This document shows positions 1-11,617 of a DNA stretch of 64,000 nucleotides, piece by piece. The first letter of the stretch is position 1, and each line of letters begins with the position of its first letter. Both the position numbers and the translations under genes were made by a program. The DNA comes from Lepus europaeus (lineage: Eukaryota; Chordata; Mammalia; Lagomorpha; Leporidae): the NCBI RefSeq assembly GCF_033115175.1, contig NC_084835.1:31639858-31703857 (forward strand), written 5' to 3'. Below the pieces are notes generated by a model. That model was not told the origin of the DNA. It ran no database searches and saw only the letters and a list, made by a program, of their open reading frames with translations.

Positions 1-141
1 ATATGCCCACTATCCATTTTAGTAATTGTTAGTATTTTGCCATATTTACTTTCTTTGTATATAGAAATTTTTTTATTTTGGCATAATTTCAGAGTTATAG
101 AAAAATTGCAAGAATATTTTTTTAATTTTATTTTTATTTGT

Positions 142-499
142 GGCTGGTGCTGTGGCATAGTGGGTTAAACCTCCACCTGTGGTGCTGACATCCTATATGG
201 GTGCTGTTTTGAGTCGTGCCTGTTCCACTTCCAATTCAGCTTCCTGCTGATGCTCTGAGAAAGCAGTGAAAAGTAGCAAGTGCTTGGGCCCCTGCACCAC
301 ATAGGAGACCTGTAAGAAGCTCCTGACTCCTGGCTTCAGGTCAGCCCACCCCTAGCCATTGTGGCCATTTGGGGAGTAAACCAGCAACTTGAAGACCTCT
401 ATCTCGTTTTATGTCTCTCTCTCGCGCTCTCACTCTCGCTCTCTCTTTCTCTCTCTAACTCTGCCTCTCAAATAAAAAAAAAAAAAATCTTTAAAAAAA
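142..499 (+). mobile_element. CSINE (lagomorph C-repeat), + orientation
   Basis: Starts with the GGCTGGTGCTGTGGCATAG variant of the 5' end, contains the tRNA-like head, a CT-rich tract at 411-460 and an AAATAAA-rich tail. Well diverged. Confidence 0.88.
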
Positions 500-510
500 G
501 CACTATTTAA

Positions 511-800
511 AAATGTATTTTTATCTCAAAGGCAGAGTTAGAGAGATCTTCCATCCACTGGTTCACTCCCCAAATGGCTGTGACAGCTAAAGCTGGGGCA
601 GACTGAAGCCAGGGGCCGGGAGCTTCTTCCAGGTCTCCCACATGGGTGGTAGGGGCCCAAGTACTTGGGCCATCTTCTGCTGCCTTTCCAGGCTATTAAC
701 AGGGAACTGAATCAAAAGTGGAGCAAAACCAGCATCCATAGGGGTTGCTAACATCACAGGCAGTGGCATAACCTACTTCACCACAATGTGGCCTCCCCCC
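511..800 (-). mobile_element. CSINE, - orientation
   Basis: Reads on the + strand as tail, GAGAGATCTTCCATCC, body, and a 3' GCCTCC end. It sits next to the opposite-strand copy at 142-499, giving an inverted pair. Confidence 0.85.
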
Positions 801-2062
801 ATATATTCTTAATCCAAATTCTCCAGTTGTTAGCATTTCATCCCCATCTGCTGTTAGTGTTTTACTAAATTTATTCCTCTCTCTCCTTTCCCCTTCCTCT
901 ATCCCTGCATCATTGAATGTCTGTTGCATGCCTAATAGCCTTTAGTCCTGAATACTTCATTGTATATTTCCTTCTCTTACATAAATTCCATACCAGTCTC
1001 AAAATGGGGAAATTTACATTGATACTATTCTCAGCTCCACAATTGTCCATCGTCTTAATAATGGCCTTTATGACTAAAGAAAAATCCCGAATCATGCATT
1101 GCATTCAGTTATCATGTCCCTTTTGTCTCCTTTAGTTTGAAATAATTCTTCAGTCTTCTGTTTGAAATTGACATCTTTGAAGAGTGCAAGACAGTTATTT
1201 TGTAAAACATTCCTCAGTTTGAATGTGTCTAACATTTCCTCATGATTCGATTCAAACTGCATGTTAGCAGCAATGTATCAAATAATATTTGGTATTATAT
1301 CAGGAGGCACCTAATGTTAAATTACTCTATTATTGCAGGTGACGTTCATTTGACCATCTGACTAAGATGTTATCTACCAGATTTCTCCATTGTAAAGTTA
1401 CTGTATTCCTTTCTGTAGTTAATAAATGTCTTGTGGGGAGCTATTCTAAGACTATGAAAATGTCAAATTACTTCTTACACTTTTAACCACTTAGTTTTAG
1501 CGTCTTCTGATGATTCTTTCCTAATGATTTATTACTATAATTGTTGCCAAATAGTAATTTCATAATTCTATAGTTCCTTCTAGAGTTTTTACCTGGCTTT
1601 CTATAATAAGTAAGGGTCTTCTCTTTTTTAAGTCTTCTCTTTTATTTATTTATCTTTATCTATGAATTTGTGGATTCATAGTCTATTAAATGTGTTATAG
1701 TCTATCACTGTCATTGTCTATTTTTATGCTCCAGTTGTCTCACGTTTGGCCAGGGAGAGCACCTTGTGTCTTTTCCACATGACCTTTGACCTTCCTTATT
1801 GCTTCCCAAAAGCTGTTCTAGGTTCATTTTATACTTTGTTGTCCTTAACCCTGAAGTCAGCCATTTCCCCAAAAAAACCTAGTTCCTTTTAGTTGAAAAT
1901 TGGATTTATAAACCAAGATCTAAGTATTTGGTGTCCTCGTTGCTACTGGGGTGTAATTGCTTCTAGGCCTACTCAGTCGACAGACATGAGAAATAGATAT
2001 GTGTGTATTAAAATGTATTACAGTTCACACTCTGATCCATACACTATGCTCCAGAATTAATT

Positions 2063-2370
2063 CTTTTTTTTTTTTTTTAAGATTTATTGATTTGTTTATT
2101 TGAAAGGCAGAGACAGAGAGATTGTCCATCTGCTGGTTCACTTCTCAAATGGCTATGACAGACAGAGCTGGGCCAGGCTGAAGTTAGGAGCCAGAAACTC
2201 CATCTAGATTTCCTATGTGGATGGCAAGGGCCCATTGTCTGCTGTGTTTTAGGCTCACTAGCAAGAATATGGATCAGAAATTGAGCAACAAGATCTCATC
2301 AACACTCTGATACAGTATGCTGCTATTGCAAGCTGTAGCTTAACCCAGTGTACCACAATGCCAGCCCTCC
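2063..2370 (-). mobile_element. CSINE, - orientation, with target-site duplication
   Basis: Flanked by clear direct repeats CTCCAGAATTAATTCT (2050-2065 and 2368-2383). T-run then TTATTGATTTGTTTATTTG at its left edge, GCCAGCCC at its right edge. Confidence 0.93.
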
Positions 2371-2537
2371 AGAATTAATTCTGTGTTTGCTGTTTCCATA
2401 TCTATAACTCTGTGATCTATAATATATTTATTTACTTGATCACTTTTAGAATATACAGAAAGCAGTCAAAATTTTATCAGTGCTTTTGTAGAAAACAAGC
2501 TGATCTGTAGATATTTTTTTCTTAGTTACAAAATTAC

Positions 2538-2745
2538 CATAAAGCGGTAGTCCTCAACATGGAGTATCTTGCCCCTTAGGTAACATTTGGCAACATCTGG
2601 AGACTTTTTTGGTTGTGACTCGGGGAGTGCTACTGACATCTGTCTAGCAGGGAAACTGCTAAATATCCTATACAGAGCAGCCTCCACAACAAAGAATTAT
2701 TCAGCCCAAAATGTCAGTAGGGCTAAGATTGAACAATTCTAACAC
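2538..2745 (+). mobile_element. MER20-type DNA transposon remnant (hAT-Charlie)
   Basis: Contains diagnostic phrases of the MER20 consensus as I remember it: AACATTTGGCAACATCTGG, GTGCTACTGACATCTG and AACAAAGAATTATTCAGCC. About 200 bp, non-autonomous, old. Confidence 0.8.
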
Positions 2746-3909
2746 AGAGCTAAGAAAATTCTACTCAAGGATTTCAGTTAGATATTTTTTTGTTAAACTT
2801 CTTGAAAATAACACGTAGATATCTTGATACTTCTCTCCTAAAAAAACTCCTACAAATAAGGACATAATTACAAATCCAGAGATGGGGGCCAGTTCCCTTG
2901 CAAACTCCAAAGGATATTGGCTGAAAAACCTGTGAGAGAAATTCTGTAGCTAATGTGACACTATCTCTGCAACTAGAACATCTCTCTTTCTATGCGTCCC
3001 TACCCTGACCAAAAGACGTCTTAAAGGAATTGGTACGTTGACCAGAGTAGATGAACACAGAATCAACATTTTTCACAGAGAAAATAGAATTTCATGAAAA
3101 TATATGTATGTAGTACCCAAGACCTACGTAATTATATTATGATAATTTATTGGTAGCTCTAATTTGATGGACTGAAGTTGCTATGGCTAAGATACTTTTA
3201 AATCAAAGTAATACTCAGATAGAATGCATTAGAAGAATATGACTTACCTGATATGTTTACTTCATTTGGTGAATTTTATTTCAATGAAAGATGAGCAAAG
3301 TATACGGAAGGAGGTTAGAGGAAGGTCCGTATGGAGATGTAATACTGGGTTTAATTTGTTGCAGTGAAACCACTTAGGGTACAGCATTTCATAATTCAGG
3401 GACTGTTTATTTGATGTCTGTGTGTGTGGTGTTGGGAATGGTGATGAAAGTGGGCACAGTAGAGCCTAGTTTTTATTTTATGTTCCACAACTTGGATAAT
3501 TGTGCTAAAAAATTTTTTTTTGAGAAAAGTTTTTGTTTTTTCATTTCCAGTTTCAAGTAAAGTTTTTCTGACTTGTTCTCGAGAAGTTTAAAAATTTCTA
3601 ACAATTGTATTATGCCCATTTCAGTGGCTAACAAGTTTTACTAAGCTCTGCAATCATGGAATATATAATTTAATATGTAAATATATAATAATATCATTAC
3701 CATAGGTTACTAATATATATGTTTAACTGTGTTGTTTTCCAGGATAAAAAGTACTAAAATACTTATTACTATAATTTGCTTCTAAATTTTATTTAACTCA
3801 GTTGTGCTGTGTTGTTTATTCATGTTGAAACACAAAAAGATTGCCAGTCTTTGTAAAGATTATAGTGTGACACTAAGTCTTACTTTTGAAATAAACATGT
3901 TTTTGTCAG
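2746..3909 (+). other. SLMAP intron, unique AT-rich sequence
   Basis: No gene, CSINE or convincing exon seen. An AT-rich low-complexity run (ATATATAATAATATC) lies near 3660-3720. Confidence 0.7.
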
Positions 3910-4032
3910 ATGACTTGCAGGGTGCACAGTCAGAAACTGAGGCAAAACAAGAAATTCAGCATCTTCGCAAGGAATTGATCGAAGCCCAGGAGCTAGCTAG
4001 AGCAAGTAAACAAAAATGCTTTGAACTTCAAG
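3910..4032 (+). CDS. SLMAP: SLMAP coding exon (window exon 1), coiled-coil segment
   Basis: This 123 nt exon encodes the segment starting DDLQGAQSETEAKQEIQHL and ending at KCFELQ. The acceptor is a TTTTTGTCAG ending at 3909, and the donor GTGAGA starts at 4033. It begins inside a split Asp codon (first base from an exon upstream of the window) and ends with the first base of an Ala codon. The composition is acidic and basic with leucines at heptad spacing, typical of the SLMAP coiled coil. A second AG lies 11 nt downstream (after CTTGCAG at 3920), but using it would drop DDLQ and break the frame, so the first AG is preferred. Confidence 0.93.
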
Positions 4033-5178
4033 GTGAGATCAAGATTGCTTTGATTCTTTAGGGGATATGTGGAAGCAACATGGTAGAACTGGATGGCCCC
4101 AAAAATGGAGTCCAGAGGCATCACATCTTGTTCCAGACCATGAGATCTTAGGACATTCCATAACTTCTGTAAAAGTTAGGTTTCAGATCAGTAGAACAAG
4201 GAGAGGTACAGTTGCTCTGTCTACTTCACATTGTTGATGTGAAGATCAAGTAAGATCTCTACCAGTGAAAGATCTAAATAGTTAATTACATATTACGTAC
4301 AACAAAAGGAAAAAAACCATAAATTTCTAGTTAAACCTAATAGTAACTACTTTACAAATGTAAATATTTATAAATGTATTCATCAGTAAATGAGAGGATG
4401 CAGGCAAAGTTAAGGACAGAATCTGCTAACATCCCAGCTACTTTCTAGTAGCTCCCTTACCTTTAGTATCATAAGCCAGTAGAGTCTGTGCTGCTCCCTG
4501 GAACTTATATTTCCGTATCATTTGCAGTAATTACCTGGTGGCAGTCAGTCAGTATCTTGGAAAGGCCTAAAATGAGGGGCATTGAATGGCCCATGGAGTC
4601 CTGATGTTTTCTAAGATGATCTTCCTGACCAGAGGAAGATTCACCTTCTGGAAAGGAACAGGGGCTTCCTGTTACTACTTCCTTCCTTTCCTGCTTCTTG
4701 AAGACACTTGAACTGGTGGTGACTTAACTTGAAACTTTTGAAGGGTCCAGACTAAAATACTTAGTTACAATGAAAAGACACTAGTAGTAGTTAGTGATTG
4801 TCAGTAGACATGAGAAATTTAACTCTGTTTTTTAAAATTTAAGCTCAAAATACTGATTAACAGTTATCAGTAATTCTCATATGAGGAATAGCATATATTA
4901 TCTTAGTGGTACAATGTCTAGAAAGCCTTCTATTCAATTGATTTTTTTTACTTTTAAAAATATATAGAAATTATATAGATAAAGATTTTTTACTTACTAC
5001 TGTTTTGTGCTCCTAAAAACTCTAAACTATCTAACTGCTAATACTGATAATACTTACTGCATAACTATTGTTTATTTCAATAATCTGTAGGAGAGAATTT
5101 CTTAAAAACTTCCAGCTGCTCAATTCTAAATACTTTCATTATCTCATAAGATTAGATATAATGTGTTTTTATTTTTAG
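4033..5178 (+). other. SLMAP intron, unique sequence
   Basis: 1.15 kb with no SINE and no supported exon; AT-rich. Confidence 0.7.
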
Positions 5179-5253
5179 CTCTTTTGGAAGAAGAAAGAAA
5201 AGCCTATCGAAATCAAGTTGAGGAATCCAGTAAACAAATACAGGTTCTTCAAG
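5179..5253 (+). CDS. SLMAP: SLMAP coding exon (window exon 2)
   Basis: A short 75 nt exon completes the split Ala codon and encodes LLEEERKAYRNQVEESSKQ followed by IQVLQ, ending one base into the next codon. The acceptor is a TTTTTATTTTTAG tract ending at 5178 and the donor is GTATGG at 5254. It enters and leaves in the same phase, so skipping it would keep the frame and shorten the coiled coil by 25 residues. That makes it a possible cassette exon. It matches SLMAP closely and is far shorter than its neighbours. Confidence 0.92.
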
Positions 5254-6466
5254 GTATGGAACACCCCAAGGCTGTTTAAGATCCTTATTCTTTGTTTGCT
5301 TTTAGTGACTCAAAAGAAATAGAAAGTCAGCAGGCTGAGGGGTCCCCATTTTTCATGGCTTTGGTTCTCTGGAACCTGACATTATAACCAGACTCTTTGT
5401 GTAGCCTTTATTTTTATATTTTTAAGAAGATATAAGGGAATACTTCTTAGTACTCTAGTATTAGATGCTTGAAGTGGAGAGAGCAGAGATGATGATTGGG
5501 ATTGGGTAAGATGGTCACTTTCTGGGTTATGTTGTAAGTTGCTACAGAGAGGGTCTTTGGATAAGAAATCTACTTTGTGCATGAGCTCTTTCGGTGTTGT
5601 TATTATATCTAATTCTCAAAACACTTGCACTAAAAATATACTCCACCTGAAATGAATAGTAATCTCTTCACTGCCTTCATTGGAAGTGTCTGCTCTTTGT
5701 CCCCAGCACTCTGATATCTCTTTGTCCTGCTTGTTGTCAGGGTCATTACAGAAATGACCAGAAAAAGCTCTGCCAGACAGGTGTTTACTTCAAACCAAAG
5801 CTCCTAGAACTGTGAGGCTGTCATTGTGAGATTCCTCAGGATAAGTCTTTCTTTCCTATGCCATTTTAGAACTTGAAATCAAAATTAAATTGCCTTTATT
5901 GTGAAAGGAGGAACTAATGGTATTTTAAAATTTTAACTTGGAGGGTAGGTGGGAAGACGTATATATAGACAAGTAATAATAGTTCTAATGAAACAGGGAG
6001 TAATTGTATGAGACCTGTGATATTTGTCCAGAAATATCTAAGAGAAAAACGAGTGTTGGGCTCCTCTTTTCTTATGTTTTAGGTGGGATGTTTGCATCAT
6101 TTAAGGTTTTAAATATTATGTTATGGTCAATTTGAATTTCTGGGATAGGTTATACATGTTTTATATTGAAAACTCTTTAACTCTTACTATAGTTTAATGT
6201 TATTATCCTCTAGTTTAGAAAATCTGATTTGCATCCATATTTCCAATCTGAATTGTGAATGGGCGATTTTCCCTAAAGGTTCACAGTGTTGTCTTTTGTT
6301 TTAAAGCTGTCTTGCCCAGGCATCATTGAGTGCCCCCTAGTGGTAGCAATGTGTATTTTAGGACTTTATCACAAGCCTGTGATCATCTTACCTCTGGCCA
6401 GTTTTGCCTTTCCAAACTTTGAACCTGTTAGTCTCAATCCTTCCTATAAATTTAAAAGGTCTAATG
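5254..6466 (+). other. SLMAP intron, unique sequence
   Basis: No repeats I can name. The short open frames here have no SLMAP similarity or splice context. Confidence 0.65.
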
Positions 6467-6517
6467 TTTTTTAAAGATTTATTTTATTTATTTGAAAGAC
6501 AGAGTTACAGAGAGAGG

Positions 6518-6562
<45 letters not shown>

Positions 6563-6816
6563 CTTCCATCCGCTGGTTCACTCCCTAGATGCCCACGATG
6601 GCCAGAGCTAGGCTGATCTGAAGCCAGGATCCAGGAGCTTCCTCCGGGTCTCCCAGGCAGATGTAGGGGCCCAAGGACTCAGACCATCTTCTACTGTTTT
6701 CCCAGGCTGTAACAGCTGGATCAGAAATGGAGCAGCCGGGACTCAAACCGGCGCCCATATGGGATGCCGGCACTACAGGCAGTGGCTTTACCTGCTACAC
6801 CACAGCACCAGCCCCT
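6467..6816 (-). mobile_element. CSINE, - orientation
   Basis: Left edge TTTTTTAAAG then an (AG)n run at 6525-6560, GGTCTTCCATCCGCTGG, and right edge CACAGCACCAGCCCC. Well preserved tRNA-like head (CTCAAACCGGCGCCC). Confidence 0.95.
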
Positions 6817-6998
6817 AATATTTTCTTAAATGCTTGTCTCTGTGACAAACTCCCCCTCTCTAGGCCCTAAATCCTCTTCATTATTCTAATCATTTTCTTT
6901 GGAATATTTTCTTTGTGTAATTTCCTTATGTGCTGATTTTTACCAAGCAGAATTTTATAGATTCTTTCCAGCTCAGGTCATTAGAGCCCAAGACCAGA

Positions 6999-7348
6999 TT
7001 TTTTTTTTTTTATAAAGATTTATTTATTCATTTGAAAGTCAGAGTTACACGGAGACAGAAGGAGAGGCATAGAGAGAGAGAGAAAGAGGTCTTCCATCAG
7101 CTGGTTCACTCCCCAATTGGCTGCAACAGCCAGAGCTGCACCTATCCGAAGCCAGGAGCCAGGAGCTTCTTCCGGGTCTCCCACGTGGGTGCGGGGGCCC
7201 AAGGACTTGGGTCATCTTCCACTGCTTTCCCATGCCATAGCAGTGAGCTGGATCGGAAGTGGAGCAGCCAGGTCTCAAACCAGCTCTCGTATGGGATGCT
7301 GGCACTGCATGTGGCGGCTTTACCCACTACACCACAGTGTCAACCTCT
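6999..7348 (-). mobile_element. CSINE, - orientation, with target-site duplication
   Basis: Full-length copy flanked by AAGACCAGA at about 6990 and 7349. Long T-run at its left edge is the reverse of the A-tail. Confidence 0.94.
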
Positions 7349-7517
7349 AAGACCAGACCTTTTAAAAATGTGTAACTTCAGTTAGGCAGTTGTCATTAAT
7401 TTTATCAGGTCATTAATTCAACCAATAATTTTTTTTTACTTTTTTATTAACAACAATTGTGCATATGTACTGACTACAGTGTGACATTTCAATACACGTA
7501 AACAAAATATGTACTTT

Positions 7518-7766
7518 GGGGGCCGGTACTGTTTTGCAGAGGGTCAAAGCCCTGGCCTGCAGTGCTGGCATCCCATATGGGCGCCAGTTCAATTCCTGGC
7601 TACTCCTCTTCCAATCCAGCTCTCTGCTATGGCCTAGGAAAGCAGTACAAGGTGGCCCAAGTCCTTGGACCCCTGCACCCATGTGGGAAACCCAGAAGAA
7701 GCTCCTGGCTCCTGGCTTTGGATTGGCTCAGCTCCAGCTAGGCTACAACACTCTCCTCAACCAGTA
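7518..7766 (+). mobile_element. CSINE, + orientation, 3' truncated
   Basis: Begins GGGGGCCGGTACTGTTTTGC and runs through the tRNA-like head and body to CAGCTCCAGCTAGGCTACAA, then lacks the CT tract and tail. Confidence 0.9.
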
Positions 7767-7990
7767 ATTCTTGGTCATTTATTCTGCTATGTATTGGGAA
7801 AAGAGCAATGAACATGACAAACATGACATGTACAGTCTGGTGGAACAGATAAACAACAAGCAAATACATACATAATTCATGTCCATTAAAGACTTTAAAG
7901 CAGAGTGAAGGGCCAAGAATGGCAGGAAGCCTTTTTTTGTTAGATAAATTTTGAGAGAAGGCCCTTTAAGGAATTGACATTTGAACAAAA
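7767..7990 (+). mobile_element. L2-like ancient repeat fragment
   Basis: Phrases such as GGAAAAGAGCAATGAACATG, CAGATAAACAACAAGCAAA and the FTLKGIDI-encoding-like GGCCCTTTAAGGAATTGACA follow a common mammalian-wide ancient repeat. Family name from memory; could be a related element. Confidence 0.55.
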
Positions 7991-8191
7991 AAACTGAACC
8001 AACATCAAATGTTTAATCTTATTATTTGACCAAGTAGTTCTCTGTGAATTCATCCCAAGAGAATAATCAGGAGTGCATTATGAACAGCACTGTTTATGGT
8101 AATTAAGAACTGAAGAGCCTAAAATGTCTAAAATGAAGGGCTGACCAAATAAATTATAGTGTAAATGATTTTGTTGAAAGATTTTCATCCA

Positions 8192-8507
8192 CAGCCAGCC
8201 TTATGTTGTAGTGGGGAAAGCTGCTGCCTGCAGTGCAAGCATCTCATATAGGCGCCAGTTCTACTTCTAATCTAGCTTCCTGTTAGGGGCCTGGGAAAAG
8301 CAGCAGAGGATGGCTCAAATATTTAGGCTACTGCCACCCACGTGGGAGCCCCAGATGAAGCTCCTGGTTTGGCTTGGCCCGGGCCTGGTTGTTGCAGCCA
8401 TATGGGGAAGAAACCAGCAGAGAGAGAATCTTTCTCCACCTCTCCTTCTCTTTGCATAACTGACTATCAAGTAAATAAATAAATCTTAGAAATTCTTTTA
8501 TAAAAAG
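8192..8507 (+). mobile_element. CSINE, + orientation
   Basis: Diverged head (CAGCCAGCCTTATGTTGTAG), usual body, tail AAGTAAATAAATAAATC. Imperfect flanking repeat around GATTTTCATCCA / GGTTTTCATTAA. Confidence 0.88.
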
Positions 8508-8584
8508 GTTTTCATTAACAGGAAGATAAAGAACTCTGTGTGTGTGTATGATAATTCCTCCCTGTTTAATGTTTTTTATTAATT

Positions 8585-8901
8585 TTTTAGATGTATTTAT
8601 TTATTTGAAAGGCAGAGAGGCAGAGGCAGACAGAGAGAGAGGTCTTCCATCCTCTGGTTCACTCTGCAGATGGCCATAACAGAAGAAACTGGACTGATCC
8701 AAAGCCAGGAGCCAGGAGCTTCTTCCCGGTCTCCCATGTGGGTATAGGGTCCCAAGGATTTGGGCCATTTTTTACTGCTTTCCTAGGCCATAGCAGAGAG
8801 CTGGATCAGAAGTGAAGCAGCCAGGACTCAAACCAGCACCCATATGGGATGCCAGCACTGCCGGTGGCAGCTTTACCCACTATGCCACTGTGCCAGCCCC
8901 C
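8585..8901 (-). mobile_element. CSINE, - orientation
   Basis: TTATTTATTTGAAAGGCAG left edge, GGTCTTCCATCCTCTGG, right edge GTGCCAGCCCC. Flanks share TTTAATGT / CTTAATGT, a likely target duplication. Confidence 0.92.
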
Positions 8902-9180
8902 TTAATGTCTTTATTTATGTATGAAGGCATAGGCAATAATCTAGAAGAATAAAAATGTTACAGTAACAGTTTTCTCTGTGGGGAAGGGGAGATAAATATT
9001 ACTTTAATTTTTCTCTCTGGAATCGTATTTTGACATTTTTTACATCAAACATGGATTGCTTCTATAGTTTACTCAAGTGCAACAGCTCTGACAACTGGGC
9101 TGTGTAGTTGATACAGTGTGAGCTATTTTATTCCTAATTCCTGTGGACTAAGAAAATGATGAATAAATACACTTTTGTAG

Positions 9181-9501
9181 CCCAACTGCAGAGGTTACAC
9201 ATGGATATTGAGAATCTCCGGGAGGAGAAGGACAACGAAATCACAAGCACTAGAGATGAATTGCTTAGTGCCAGAGATGAAATTTTGCTCCTTCATCAAG
9301 CAGCAGAAAAGGCTGCCTCTGAACGGGACACTGACATTGCTTCTTTGCAAGAAGAGCTTAAGAAGGTGAGAGCTGAGCTTGAGCGATGGCGGAAAGCAGC
9401 GTCTGAATATGAGAAGGAAGTCACAAGTCTGCAGAGCAGTTTCCAGCTTCGATGTCAGCAGTGTGAGGACCAGCAGAAGGAGGAAGCCACAAGGCTGCAA
9501 G
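9181..9501 (+). CDS. SLMAP: SLMAP coding exon (window exon 3), long coiled-coil block
   Basis: The largest exon here (321 nt, 107 codons) encodes AQLQRLHMDIENLREEKD through SARDEILLLHQAAEKAASE to EEATRLQ. The acceptor is ACTTTTGTAG ending at 9180; the donor GTGAATG starts at 9502. The peptide is almost entirely alpha-helical in character, with regular Leu/Ile at heptad positions, a CQQCEDQQ pair of cysteines near the end, and a run of alternating charges. It is the core of the leucine-zipper region that lets SLMAP self-associate. The genomic frame stays open for two codons past the donor and then stops, as expected for an intron. Confidence 0.95.
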
Positions 9502-9925
9502 GTGAATGAACGCATTTTATCTAAGGCTCCTAACTCTGGACAATGGAATCTTTATCACTTGCACAAAATAACCATTCAGCCTTTTTCTGTCTTTGGTAGC
9601 AGTCAATTGCCTGAAAGCAGTGTGTCTATGCTAGGGCTATAAACATATTCTTAAGGTCTGCAAGTTCTGTAATATGTTAAAAATTTTTTATAATTTCATA
9701 TTTTACTTAAATACTATTAAAATTATTTGCCTTATAAAAGTAAAGTGGAAAAGAATACTATTCCAGTTCAAGGTAATGGAACTTCCTTGGATATAGCTGT
9801 AAAGTAACATATATACATGTATTTAAGGGGGGAAAATATATTCTCTGAACTACTTCCTATCATCCTTTGAATTATTATGGAAGCTCTGTTCCTCTATTAA
9901 CAAATATGTTTTGGAACTATTTTAG

Positions 9926-10043
9926 GTGAATTAGAGAAGTTGAGAAAGGAATGGAATGTATTGGAAACCGAATGCCATTCTCTAAAAAAGGAAAATGTCT
10001 TGTTATCATCAGAACTGCAACGACAGGAAAAAGAATTGCACAA
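9926..10043 (+). CDS. SLMAP: SLMAP coding exon (window exon 4)
   Basis: This 118 nt exon completes a split Gly codon and encodes LEKLRKEWNVLETECHSLKK and then ENVLLSSELQRQEKELH, ending two bases into an Asn codon. The acceptor is AACTATTTTAG ending at 9925 and the donor is GTATGC at 10044. The phase change (1 in, 2 out) locks it to exon 5, which supplies the missing T of Asn. Leucines at heptad spacing continue the coiled coil. Confidence 0.94.
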
Positions 10044-10544
10044 GTATGCAAGAACTCTGTTTTTTAACTTCAAAATCTTTCTTTATCTGAAATTTTCATC
10101 TAAATTTAGTGGAATTTTGATATTTAAATACCTTTTTGATGGATTCATGGAATCCAAATTTATTAAATGCTTCTTACTGCTACTTCAAAAAAACCTAAAC
10201 AAATAGCAAAGATCTGTACCTAGTAGTTGAACTTGCCCTATAAATTCAATGATAATATATTTTAAATACAAAATGTTTTTCTTTCACACCAGTTACCCCT
10301 TCTGTTAGTAAGGGTGGTTAGGTAACCATAATAACGAATATATACTACTGAGAAATAGATTCAAGAATTCTCTAAAATCACTTGAATCATTCTAATATCC
10401 AGTCCCTTACAGGCAAACCAATGAATGCAGTATATCTATTTGAACAAATATAATGGAGTCCAGTCTTCTCAGCAACCTTTGTCATATTTCAATTTATTTA
10501 AAATTGGTTTCCCCTTAAAAGTTTGGTCTATCCCATTAAAAGTT

Positions 10545-10796
10545 TTCTTCATTTATTTATTTTTATTCTACTCGAAAGGGATAGAACTAGAAAGAAGGAC
10601 AGAGAGAGAGAGATCCTCCATCCACTGATTCATTCCCCAAATGCCAGCAACAGCTGGGGCAGGACCAGGCTTTAGTCAGGAGCTTGGAACCCAGTCTAGA
10701 TCACCATCAAGAGTGACAGGAACACAACTACTTGAGCCATTACCTGTTGTCTTCCAGGATGCACATTAGTAGGAAGCTGGATCAAATGTGGAGGTG
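10545..10796 (-). mobile_element. Old CSINE, - orientation, truncated by a later CSINE
   Basis: Diverged body (GATCCTCCATCCACTGATTC, GGAACCCAGTCTAGATCACC) that stops abruptly where the + copy at 10797 begins. Belongs to an older C-repeat subfamily. Confidence 0.75.
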
Positions 10797-11112
10797 GGAG
10801 GCTAGCACTGTGGTGCAGCAGGTTAAGCCACCATCTGTGGTGCCTGCATTCCATGTTGGTGCAAGTTCAAGTCCAAACTGCTTTGCTTCTGATCCAGCTC
10901 CCTGCTAATATGCCTAGAAAGCAGTGGAAGATGGCCCAAGTCCTTGGGCCCTGCAACCATATGGGAGACCAGAAGAAGCTCCTGGCTCTTGATTTGGTTT
11001 GGCCCAGCCCTGGCCATTGCGGCCATTTGGGGAGTGAACCAGCAGATGGAAGATCTCTGTCTCTCTTCTCTTTCTCCTTAACTCTTTCAAATAAATAAAT
11101 AAATCTAAAAAA
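10797..11112 (+). mobile_element. CSINE, + orientation
   Basis: Head GCTAGCACTGTGGTGCAGC, full body, tail AATAAATAAATAAATC. Abuts the older minus copy just upstream. Confidence 0.92.
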
Positions 11113-11157
11113 ATTAACTTTGCTTTAGCAAACAATAAATGCAACCAAGTATTTATT

Positions 11158-11497
11158 TCTTTATCTTATTTTAAGATTTATATGTTTATTTGAAAGTCAG
11201 AGTTACACAGAGAAAGCGAGGCAGAGAGAAAGAGAGAGGTCTTCCATCCGCTGGTTCACTCCCCAGTTGGCTGCAACGGCTGGAGCTGCCCCAATCCAAA
11301 GCCAGGAGCCAGGAGCTTCCTCCGGGTCACCCACACAGGTGCAGGGGCCCAAGGACTTGGGCCATCTTCTACTGCTTTCCCAGGCCATAGCAGAGAGTTG
11401 AATCAGAATTGGAGCAGCTGGGACTCGAACCGGTGCCCATATGGGATGCTGGCACCACAGGCAGTGGCTTTACCTTCTTTGTCACTGCACCAGCCCC
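11158..11497 (-). mobile_element. CSINE, - orientation, with target-site duplication
   Basis: Flanked by CCAAGTATTTATT (11144 and 11498). Full-length, including GACTCGAACCGGTGCCC, the tRNA-like B-box region read from the other strand. Confidence 0.95.
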
Positions 11498-11617
11498 CCA
11501 AGTATTTATTAAAGAAACAAAAAGAAAATATGTGTGGGACTCAAATCAGGCACTCTGGTATGTGATACAGTTATCCCAAACAGTATCTTAATTGTCCAAT
11601 CGAATGTTCACCCTTAT

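Larger units (their letters stand above)
1..2480. mobile_element. Ancient L1-type LINE 3' region, interrupted by three CSINEs
   Basis: Outside the CSINEs at 142-499, 511-800 and 2063-2370, the sequence follows from memory a long AT-rich L1M-type 3' region. Examples are the stretch near 1000-1460 (Cys/Ser-free, 'cattcctcagtttgaatg'-like) and the stretch near 1740-1990 containing the 'aaccaagatctaagtatttgg' type motif. It lies in an SLMAP intron and carries no usable open frame. Exact subfamily and orientation are not determined. Confidence 0.65.

Noticed and set aside
6404-7385. Several overlapping frames rich in repeated RERERE, SLSLS and 'PGARSFFRVSH' type peptides (also throughout the window)
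   Set aside because: They are translations of CSINE sequence in all six frames, recurring at every copy.
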